Source: Lactuca virosa (taxonomy: Eukaryota; Streptophyta; Magnoliopsida; Asterales; Asteraceae). Taken from it: a DNA stretch of 64,000 nucleotides. Below are positions 54,608-64,000 of the stretch, piece after piece (position 1 is the first letter of the stretch; the number at the start of each line of letters is the position of its first letter). Position numbers and translations under genes: made by a program. The stretch lies in assembly GCA_928212115.1 (NCBI GenBank), contig CAKMRJ010005523.1, forward strand, positions 140,873,879 through 140,937,878, read 5' to 3'. The notes under the pieces are model-generated. The model made no database searches and was not told where the DNA came from. It saw only the letters and a program-made list of their open reading frames with translations.

Positions 54608-56404
54608 AATTTAATAACTCTATGAAAAATGTCTTTGTAAAGATACTTGTAAAATGACAATAAATTAAAAATGGGGGGTTCAGTGTTTTGAAATACTTGA
54701 AACAAACTTTAATTAAACTAAGATTTAAATAGACAATATCAACAAAAACAAGAGTTTGATGTAAAATCAATAAGATAAAGATTGTTGACTTTGGATTTTC
54801 ATTACTTGAACATTTAGTTAAATAATCATGAGAATACCAAGGTGCAATACTTGTGTTTATAAACTAACTTGGCTATAGCAATTTATAAGCATAACTTGCC
54901 TCAACTCTTCTTTTGTATTAAAATGACTAGAGAAGCTCATAGCACATTTCCTAAATCAAAGTCACAAAACTAATGAAGCATGTAATTTTGTGAAAATCAA
55001 TTAGCATTAGGTTTTAAGAGTCACAAAATCCAAAGAGTAATCTATTGCTTTCATTACCACTATGGAGAAAATATTTTCTTAGTCTAAATGAAATGAAAAC
55101 AAACATTTAAACTAATTGTTGCTTGTTAAATTGAAGACCCATTACTTAGCCAAGAATTTAACCAACAAAAATAACATTCACATATCAATATTCATGACTA
55201 GAGATATATAAACATGAAGGAAGTTTTTATAGAAAATATAATCATAGATATTCAACACAAGTTCATGGAGTTCTTCAAAATAACCAAAACATTCAAGCAA
55301 TTACATCCAAGTCAACCAAATATGAGTCTAGCCAAGCATGGCCAAAATGAAAGAAATTCAAAGTAGATTAGTGATACCAAACATTGTTCAAGATGCAAGT
55401 TGGAAGAAAAATTGCTCCAAGCTTCTAAATCTTCCAATCTTCTAGAGAGAAAAAGTGTTGTTCTTCAAAGTCTTCCCCCCTTTTCTTCCTCAAAAAACCA
55501 GTAAATAGGTGTAAAAATTCGGATCTAAAAGTCCCCCAAAAGCATTCCACCAACCTTCCCAAAATAGAGTCAAAAAGTCAAAAATCCGGATTCTTCACAG
55601 TGCGATCCACGCGAACCATTTGTAAATCCACGCGGACCGCGTGGATTCTGGGCCATTTAGCCCATTTGATTGGCCTTCTAGATTTCTCTTCTCATCCATG
55701 GTCCAGCCCATTTGTGCAAGTTCTTGATAGCCCAATTATGCCTTCCAAACTCTTCCAAGATGCTCCAATGCTCTTTTAATTTTCTATAGCTCGAATTCTC
55801 GTCGTAGCGCCCGAAATTTAAGTCTGACGCGCTTCTTGCTTATATTGACACCAAGCCCAATTGCACCACTTCAAGTCCATGAACAAATTGCAAGCCTCCA
55901 GCAGTCCCGCACTCCTTCCACACCTCCAATAACAAATAGTCTTCGATAAATCCTGCAAATAAGCTCAAAAGACTGGAAAGCACCCGGTAAAGAGGAAAAA
56001 TAACAAAAAGAGAAAATATGCATGAAGATGAACTAAAATGAGATGGTTTTAACTAAAAATAAACTATGAAAAGAAGTAATAAAAACGAAACTATCAAATC
56101 ACCCCAAGCTTAAACCTTACTTGTCCTCATGTAAGACAGACTAAAATGAATAAACTATCTTAGGTGGAAATTCACGACACGCCCTTAAAATAAAGACATA
56201 TAATCCATTTTTAGGGATAAGAGTCGCTTTAAGGGACGAGCTTTTGTTACCTTTCTAGCAAGGGATACATGTTGATCAAGATGCAAAATGAGCATGCATA
56301 CTTCACTATTATGGTTTACGTGACATTGTTTCATGGTCCGATCTAGCCCACAAGCCATAAAAAAGTGTCCCTCAGTTAGAATGTTCCTCACTCCTCACAA
56401 CTTC
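54608..56404. other. Unassigned repeat-derived sequence
   Basis: No gene supported. A near-perfect palindrome AATCCACGCG-GAC-CGCGTGGATT stands at 55625-55647. The stretch ACCCCAAGCTTAAACC (56101-56117 region) and the overall AT-rich character suggest the LTR or flank of another gypsy element, but ends were not found. The Copia-type element inserted at 56405 cuts it. Confidence 0.4.
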
Positions 56405-57156
56405 TGTTGGGTTTTGAGCATTCTAACACTCCTATGGTGTACATGCAACCCTATAAACCTTGGATCTATGTTTTCTCTATTATACATGCAAATATTAAAT
56501 ATTCCAAGGTTTCATCCTAACTAGCATATTATGAAGCACCTATACTACAAAGTTCTAGTTAGATGACATACCTTTTGATGTAGCTTGATATCTTCAAGCT
56601 TTAAGAGCTTAGCCCCAATAGTGTGGAAGCCTCAAATGGAATCACAAATCACCAAAACACCTTGGAAGAACTTGAGAGAATATGTATGCACACTAAAATC
56701 GGCCCACTCTTATTTTCACACACTTGTGCCAATTTTGTGAGCCAAGGACCCCTTTATATATTATGGAGGATTAGGGTTACATCCATGTAAACCCTAATAC
56801 CCATGACCTTTCATTTACATAGGATCCATGGGTTAAAAGCTCCATGGACCATCCATGAAAGCTTAGCCCAACCTAAATGAACTTGGCCCATTCCATATAT
56901 ATAAGAGTCCATATTTAATTAGTTCTTTTTGATCACTTAATTAATTCTAAATTAATTCTTGATCAATACTAATTAAATAATATGATTCCATATTAATATA
57001 TTAGAACTTATAATATATTAATATAAATCATAAATATACTATTCTCAAAAGACTATCCATATAAATTGTACCGGTGAAGTGCAACCCAAATGGACCATGC
57101 CGGGTCGGGTCAAGTACATACCAAATATAGTTATGAACTTAGACATTAATCCAACA
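56405..57156 (-). repeat. 3' LTR of the Copia-type element
   Basis: 752 bp, TGTTGGGTTTTG...TAATCCAACA, close to identical with 63245-63994. TTATATATTATGG near 56755-56767 and GGATTAGGGTTA words are present; the minus-strand core promoter is not certain. Confidence 0.93.
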
Positions 57157-57169
57157 GTCTCCCACTTGG
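57157..57169 (-). other. Polypurine tract of the Copia-type element
   Basis: Minus strand CCAAGTGGGAGAC next to the 3' LTR. Confidence 0.85.
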
Positions 57170-57840
57170 ATAAGTCTAAAACTATTATTGAGTATGACTT
57201 CAAAACCTAACTGGCAATCGTAGCTCTTAAAGCCGCTGTCGAACTCTGACCTTGTCAATGACTTGTCCATTAGATAAGGGATCATATATTCCTCCATTCT
57301 AGATATCATATGGACTGAGACATGGATTATAATCATTCTCTCTGTCCATTTGTTGTTTCCCGATTTTCGATTTATGATGACTGACTGATTGAACAAATCA
57401 AATCAGTCCTGGCTTGGCCAAGCACTCACATGTGTCATCGCTAAATCATCGAGGGGCCCACATATATCACTTTTATCCCGAAGGTAAAAGGAATGGATAA
57501 ACTTCGACTCATATGGCTTGTTCTACTACTTGTTGAATCATACACAAAGCACGTTTTATAACATCGAGTTACCAATGCGTTTTCGTGCAATCAATGTATA
57601 ACCAACTCATAGTAACAACTCATATCTCTAGGTTTTAAGAATATAAGATATTATCGTCTCATGATCACTCGTGATAAAATCCATGAAGTGATTCAAATGA
57701 GCGTGGGTTGAATCCAATACTCAGAACTTATGAGCACTCATGAGTGTTGTAGCACCACTTTGTCCACAAACTTGGACCTCTACAAACCAACCCATGACAG
57801 TCTTGATTCATATCTACTTCCAACATATGACCGACTGTGG

Positions 57841-60790
57841 ATGGTTTGAATAACTTAATCATTCAGGAAGAGCGACTTAGTTATTCTGGAAGTCAAAACA
57901 TGCAAAGTGAAACACAAGAATAAATGAATCAAATATGGTATCAAACCCTATGAATATAAATAAACACTTTTATTTATCACCATACTGATTACTCATTATT
58001 CATTGTTTCGGTTTTATCAACTTTATACTTGAATTAAAAACACTAGTTGTCCCATGCTCCAAGCATGTACACTATGTTTTTTCTTAAACAATAGCTTTGC
58101 CATACACCAAGTATGCACTCTATGTTTGTCTATGATCCTTACTTTGTGAAATAAACCAATTGAACATAATTTCAATGATTCTAATTTCACACTCCCAAAT
58201 CCTTATCGAAAAATGTGAGAATTTCAAATTCCTATCATTTATCGAAATCTGTTTAGATTTTAAACTTATATGCACTGACCCTCCTGTAATGAATATGTAC
58301 AAAGTCACAAAGACTTGTCAACAATCATTATAAGGTATTCCAATGGAGATCAACTCCATGGAAACTAAGTCTCATATTCAAAGTACATTGCTTTGGACAT
58401 GCTTCTTGCATTAAGTTTTCTAATCTTACACAGATAACTTCCACCTATGGAGACAACTCCATATTCTCATTTTGACTATCACTTCTGAATAAGAGATGCC
58501 TCTTTTCAGAATATGTCAATATGGTCCTTCCAAAATTAGCACTATACTTCCAACTGTCCCTGAGCAACCAATCTTTGGTAAACCTCAGATTGTCCTCGAC
58601 AATTGCTTAATCATTTTAGTCATATCCAATTCTAGACCTTTTCCCTTCTTAATGCCTCTGGGCATTTGGAAAAATTTAGAAATGACAAATATTATAGCAC
58701 ATGCAATCGATCCTGTACCCAAAGCAAATGGTACACGATTCATGATGTCTCACATAAAGACATGATTCTAGACCAGTCTTTTGCTACAATATTTTTATTT
58801 GCCATGTTTTCAAAATTTGACTATGAAGAGGGATGCCGTAATCATAATCGAATTTTGAGAACGCAATATATAGAATTTCCTTAAGTTGAACCAATCCAAC
58901 ATGAAATTCATATATATATATCTCTATATATATATCATATATATATATATATTCTTGACTAAAGATGATTAAGGTCTCAATCTAAGCCTTTAGAACTGAA
59001 ATGAAGTATATCCTCTCCCTTAATTATAGCAAAACAACTTTTTCAATCCCTGCAGCCTCACGAATTGAAACTTTTGTTTTCTATAATTAACATTGCTAAC
59101 TTGCAACACTAACAATAATTATCATGCTCCCACTAACATGATGATTATTAGCATAACACTTATGCTCCCACTAGCTTTGACATGTACTCAGAAATCAGCT
59201 GGACTTCTAGAAATCAATACTTTATTGACTTTCTTACCAAAGTTCAGATTTCTGATACGAGATGCTTTGATAAAAGTTTATCAAAATCATACACCTTTCC
59301 TTAGATAGCATGCATGTGTGTCTAAACAATTTCAGAACTATGAAAAGGGATGCCGCAATCATAGTCTCAATTGTTTAGACCTTTTGCCATCTGCTTCAAA
59401 TCTACTTGGTGGAAGTGTTTCCTCACCATCATTTTCATGAATCGGAGAGAAACCTTATGACCCTTAGATTTTATGGTGTATGTGTTCTTATCCATGTGAA
59501 TCGTCAAAACCATAGTCACAAGACAAGGATAATGACAAATCCAAACTCATATGGACTGAACTTATGCAATCTTAACTTCTTGCCACCTGGCAGTACAGGG
59601 CCTGCCATTGCTTCCAAGTTGTTATGCAACCAATTGAGAACTTTCAGAACTCCTATGCAAAGCCAACTTTAACTGGAATGGGCACAGAATATGTCAACAC
59701 GATAGGTTATAAACCTCAAGTCGTGTGCTAGTGAAGAACCTCAGGTTTTATTCTTGATTAGTTCTTGAAATTCTTTTTAGGATCTTTAAGACTCCACTAT
59801 CCTCTTGACATATAAGACTATCTTGCCAAATATTCAAGAGATAGTGCGGATTCTTTATCAAGACAAACACTTCACACAATTGGCCTTAGTTGGTCTTTGT
59901 TTTATCCAAAACATCACAACTTACCAATTTCAAATGTACAAGAGTAGGACACTTTTACTCTTACATTTGACAAGTGTTTTAAACCTTTCTTTAAGATATG
60001 TCACTCAAGTTACAATCTTGGAGTATGACTCTAAGAATTGTTTTGAACGAAGTATGACTCATCTTCCTGATCTAACCATTTCAACAATTCATGACTCCTC
60101 TTCTTAGTCATAAGAATGCACTAAGATGACCTTTAGAAGACTAATTGTGATATGATTTCTAAATCATTAAGATGATCACAAACATGATACTAAAGTACTC
60201 TCCCATCTTTTCAGATTTGAGAAACTTTTATCTTTCTGCCTAATTTGATTCTTCCCATTCGTTCTGCCATACATTGAGACTTTTCCAATGTTTCAGAATT
60301 ATACTTAAACTTGTAAGTACAACCATATTTACTAAACTTTAGTAATCAAATAGTCTTAACGAGCTTTGTGGTGGACATGACCAGTGCACAAGAATGTGTA
60401 CTCGATCCCTTTAGTCCTTCACTTGACTCACACATCCATGTGAACAAGTAATTAGTCTTGATTTTCCAATGCTTGAAAGTTCTCATTCATCATACTATTC
60501 AACTTGCATGATTCCAAGTTTCGGTCCAATTGAAACTTGGGCGATGAGGAACTTTCCTGATTTGGTAAATTTAGACACTACCACAAATGAAAGAATCAAA
60601 TCCATTTTCCAATATTGCTGTCAGTGGAATCATATAAGCAACAATTTTCACAAATGCCATTGTAAGGATACTTCAAATAAATAAAATTAAACAATTTTCT
60701 TTTATTTTAAAACTTTGCGGAAAAACTTATCCTTACAATCCACATGGAAAATTGTTGTTATCTATTCCTTAGCAATATATCATAACTTCT
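57841..60790 (-). repeat. Chain of unrelated stem-loops inside the Copia-type element
   Basis: Successive inverted repeats of 30-110 nt, many with nested stems. Examples: 57909-58009 (ATAAATAAA/TTTATTTAT inside TATGGT/ACCATA inside GAAACA/TGTTTC); 58619-58686 (four stacked stems around AATGCC-TCTG-GGCATT); 59020-59090 (TTAATTATAG/CTATAATTAA, AAAACAA/TTGTTTT, TTTCAAT/ATTGAAA); 59320-59380 (GTCTAAACAATT/AATTGTTTAGAC around ACTATGA/TCATAGT); 59795-59846; 59930-59970 (TCAAATGTA/TACATTTGA plus AAGAGTA/TACTCTT); 60514-60540 (CCAAGTTTC/GAAACTTGG). Stem sequences differ between units. No long ORF exists on either strand. AT-rich DNA gives some chance hairpins, so the enrichment needs a shuffled control. 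Confidence 0.6.
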
Positions 60791-60872
60791 TAAGCAACTG
60801 CTCAAAATTCTGATGCGATCGAAATCCACCTTCGCGATCAGAATCAACATATACTTCCTTTAAGATTTCTCT

Positions 60873-61623
60873 CTATTCTTTGATTCTTAAAACATCAACA
60901 TGTGACCCAGTCACATCATGTAATGAGGATCTCAGAATAGAACTTAACAGAGTTAGATAATGGGCTCTACCTGATGTAGAGTCAAACTTATTGACTTTAA
61001 CATCCTTAGGTAAATTTGGCAGCTTTGCAATCAACGCCCCTCTTTGGAAAATAAACATATGGACCCTTTGGTAATGGGACTATCTCAGACTTAGCCTTTC
61101 TCTTTACCATTTGGTCAACCGGGTTGACTATGGCCAATCCCTTTCCATTGGGAAGAGAATGCTTTTTCTGGATTTCCATTGTCACCATTGTCACTGTCCA
61201 TAAAGTTTTTGGGAAGTTGATCTTCTAATCAAATTTGCTTTACTATCGTTCCAAATCATTGTGATTCAGCAGCACCAAGCAAATAGATATGATCATTAAG
61301 GTTCATGTCATAGTCTGTTTCATAGTAGTCCCAAAGGAACTCACTATGTGACTTAGAAAGTGATTGAACATCCAACTTTCTCAAGACTTTGACACCCAAC
61401 TCTCCCGGCTTGTCAATATGTGACTTCATCTCTAAGATGTGATCACACATAGACCTTGCTTGCCATTAGGGCTTGAGTGACCTTGAACTTGTGGGTTAGG
61501 GAGAATAATTGGAGGAGGTGGAGGAAGAGAAGTATGACTTCCATGAGCCAAACTCGGGAAGTCATATTCATTAGGAAAGCTTGGTTTGGGAAGATCATTG
61601 TTGTCTAAACCAGACATCAACAA
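60873..61623 (-). pseudogene. Copia-type gag and protease-start remnant
   Basis: Minus strand from MSGLDNNDLPKPSFPNEYDF near 61617, through HILEMKSHIDKPGELGVKVL and SLSKSHSEFLWDYYETDYDM (the UBN2-type gag pattern), a basic stretch, then a degraded zinc-knuckle region (FQRGALIAKLPNLPKDVK) and a possible protease start (SSLHDVTGSHVDVL). Most of the gag core before HILEM is missing and frames change several times. Confidence 0.65.
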
Positions 61624-61639
61624 TAGGAGAAATTCAAGA

Positions 61640-63230
61640 TAGTTGATCTAAAGTCCTTAATATAACACCCAATATGAATATTAAGGCTAGGACCCAACAA
61701 ACTATTTTATAACTTGGAAGAGGGATGCCGTAATCCAAGCTATAAAATATTTGAAGGTAGGTGAATGACGATTCACCAATTTCCACCAAGATAAACGAAA
61801 TGTATTATTAGGTTTTAATTGTTTTGAAACTCCTAGATTCTTTTGAGATTCATTGAACTTTTCAATGGCATGTTTCAATCTCGAGTGTGCCCTTCAGGTT
61901 TTGTGACTGGGATGCCGAGGATCACAAAACAAGGTGTGAAGTAACCATGCAAATATACTTGGTACCCTTAATATTTACCCCTCAATCGATGTGCCGGTTA
62001 ACCACACACGCTCCACCGATACTATGATAAACATTAAGTTACCCTTTGCCTACCTTGTTAAATCAAGGTTAGTGGCCCGGTTAACCACACACGCTCACTA
62101 ACTGACTTAAACAAAGTGCAAAGTGTAATTTCATGGGTTAGCACCTTATTCACATTTCCTAAGTAACTAAGATTGGGAATTATAAGAGTGTTTAGTTACT
62201 TAGTATTTATCATTAATACTTTTAATGAAGGGAGAATTATAGTCCTTGTCCTACCCGTTCGGCTAACGACCCTCCACCGGTCAAGGAAGCGGTGGATGAG
62301 AGTAGACACCCATTAAACTGCCATTTTATAGGCAGTAACCTTATACCCCCCTTATAGACCGGCTTCGTGAATGAGACCTACTAATGGTAAGACGACTTGC
62401 TCTTATACATATAATATATTAAACTTTTAATATTATAATAGTATAAGGGTGTATTTTAGACATTTAATATACTAAACTTTTAATTTAATTAAACTCAAAC
62501 CATATCTTTATTTATGGATTTAATAATACTCTTTTAATTAAACGCTTTAATTAACTATTAATAAAGTCCATAAGAGTTAATTTGAATTATTCAATAAAAC
62601 ATCATAATTCCAATTATTAAATTCAAAATTAAAACCATTTAATTAATTGTTTAAGTTATGAACCCAAGAGTTTTAGAATTCAATTCTTTTTTTTTCATAA
62701 AAAACTTCCAAACTTGAGGGCAAGTTTTGTAACTCTTGAAAACCTTTGGATTCCATAACTTATGGAGTTAAATACTTGTTTTATGATGAAACTTTTCATG
62801 TTCCATAACTTAAGAACAAGTTATGGAATTCTTTAAAACATTAACACCAAATTTTGTAACTCCATAAAAACTTTAATCAAATTTTTTTTTTTAAAAAAAA
62901 CTTTCATATCCATAACTTATGGAGGTTTCAAAACACTTAAGATCACAACTTAAAAAAAAACTTTTGAGCTCCAAAATTTTATGACAAAATTTGTAACTCC
63001 TTAAAACATTTAGATCAAACTTTTAAAACTAATAAAATAATCATATCATTTTATCTTTTACTAAATTTGACCTAATTCAACTCATATAGCAAATGATTCA
63101 AATTTTACAAATAATTAGTTTTCACAAAAACAAGTAATTATCTTAAAATTTGACAAACGTCATGTTTTTTTTTCCTTTTTTTCAACTTGAAAATAAAACA
63201 TTTGCATCAATATAACAGAAAACAACCCAT
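61640..63230 (-). other. Leader region of the Copia-type element
   Basis: No gene. Contains two GGGATGCCG hairpins (61704-61748 and 61898-61930), two copies of GGTTAACCACACACGCTC (61996-62013 and 62083-62100 regions), and AT-rich sequence with repeated AACTTATGGAGTT-like words (62690-63000). Confidence 0.6.
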
Positions 63231-63243
63231 GGCTCTGATACCA
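63231..63243 (-). other. Primer binding site of the Copia-type element
   Basis: Minus strand TGGTATCAGAGCC, one base inside the 5' LTR; tRNA-iMet type. Confidence 0.92.
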
Positions 63244-63244
63244 C

Positions 63245-63994
63245 TGTTGGGTTTTGAGCATTCTAACACTCCTATGGTGTACATGCAACCCTATAAACCT
63301 TGGATCTATGTTTTCTCTATTATACATGCAAATATTAAATATTCCAAGGTTTCATCCTAACTAGCATATTATGAAGCACCTATACTACAAAGTTCTAGTT
63401 AGATGACATACCTTTTGATGTAGCTTGATGTCTTCAAGCTTTAAGAGCTTAGCCCCAATAGTGTGGAAGCCTCAAATGGAATCACAAATCACCAAAACAC
63501 CTTGGAAGAACTTGAGAGAATATGTATGCACACTAAAATCGGCCCACTCTTATTTTCACACACTTGTGCCAATTTTGTGAGCCAAGGACCCCTTTATATA
63601 TAATGGAGGATTAGGGTTACATCCATGTAAACCCTAATACCCATGACCTTTCATTTACATAGGATCCATGGGTTAAAAGCTCCATGGACCATCCATGAAA
63701 GCTTAGCCCAACCTAAATGAACTTGGCCCATTCCATATATATAAGAGTCCATATTTAATTAGTTCTTTTTGATCACTTAATTAATTCTAAATTAATTCTT
63801 GATCAATACTAATTAAATAATTGATTCCATATTAATATATTAGAACTTATAATATATTAATATAAATCATAAATATACTATTCTCAAAAGACTATCCATA
63901 TAAATTGTGCCGGTGAAGTGCAACCCAAATGGACCATGCGGGTGTCGGGTCAAGTACATACCAAATATAGTTATGGACTTAGACATTAATCAAA
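63245..63994 (-). repeat. 5' LTR of the Copia-type element
   Basis: 750 bp pair of 56405-57156 with only a few differences by eye, so insertion is recent although the interior has no intact gene. Confidence 0.9.
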
Positions 63995-64000
63995 ACTTCA

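Larger units (their letters stand above)
56405..63994 (-). mobile_element. Copia-type LTR element, degenerate
   Basis: 7.59 kb flanked by ACTTC (56400-56404 and 63995-63999). LTRs 56405-57156 and 63245-63994; primer site 63231-63243 and polypurine tract 57157-57169 show minus orientation. A decayed gag lies at 60873-61623. I find no convincing integrase or RT; the 57.8-60.8 kb part is instead a chain of hairpins. The far LTR lacks the expected CCAACA end (reads ATCAAA before ACTTC), a small terminal change. Confidence 0.85.

Noticed and set aside
54700..55100. Extension of the hairpin chain into the unassigned AT-rich repeat
   Set aside because: A few inverted repeats are present (for example ATTTTGTGA/TCACAAAAT) but they are sparse and not stacked; this is near what AT-rich DNA gives by chance.

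Overview
This window is nuclear DNA of a flowering plant. The many LTR retrotransposons with ACTCG-N-CGAGT palindromes, the tRNA-iMet primer sites and the codon and repeat style resemble lettuce-type Asteraceae; that placement is inference. It is almost entirely transposable-element sequence. I support one intact host gene: a three-exon SCNM1-like zinc-finger gene at 28405-36464. Host-derived pseudogenes are a CC-NBS-LRR gene with an inverted duplicate (22.5-26.6 kb) and an LRR receptor-kinase fragment (52.7-53.5 kb).

Layout. 1-9113: minus-strand Tekay-like Ty3/gypsy element; its far LTR runs off the window. 9114-18718: old Athila-like remnants (minus) broken by a hAT-type element (10648-11474), two copies of a ~1.8 kb LTR (one truncated) and the 3' half of a plus-strand chromovirus (13432-15500). 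18719-20502: Mutator-type non-autonomous element. 20503-21235: simple and tandem repeats. 21236-26612: NLR pseudogene region ending in a ~1.5 kb-arm inverted repeat. 28405-36464: SCNM1-like gene, whose second intron (7.2 kb) holds a reverse-transcriptase gene remnant that is itself interrupted by a 5.4 kb caulimovirid-like element with 416-bp terminal direct repeats. 36795-37151: Tourist-type MITE. 37205-54079: Mutator-type element carrying the LRR-kinase fragment, invaded by a Reina-like chromovirus (37640-52661), invaded in turn by a 9.8 kb non-autonomous gypsy element with ~3 kb LTRs (38755-48553). 54.2-56.4 kb: small foldback elements and unassigned repeats. 56405-63994: minus-strand Copia-type element whose interior contains a dense chain of DNA/RNA hairpins.

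Nesting is supported by target-site duplications read directly: AACAC (38755-48553), TTACG (37640-52661), ACTTC (56405-63994), AAGGTAGT (10648-11474), TTA (36795-37151), imperfect 9-mers for the two Mutator-type elements, and a 16-bp repeat for the caulimovirid-like element.

The two most unusual things are (1) the caulimovirid-like element: movement protein, protease, RT and RNase H but no integrase and no recognisable coat protein, LTR-like ends, an as-1-like promoter motif and a long target duplication; and (2) the hairpin chain in the Copia element, including four stem-loops with the same GGGATGCCG loop but unrelated, self-complementary stems. All comparisons were made by eye; no alignment or folding program was run.
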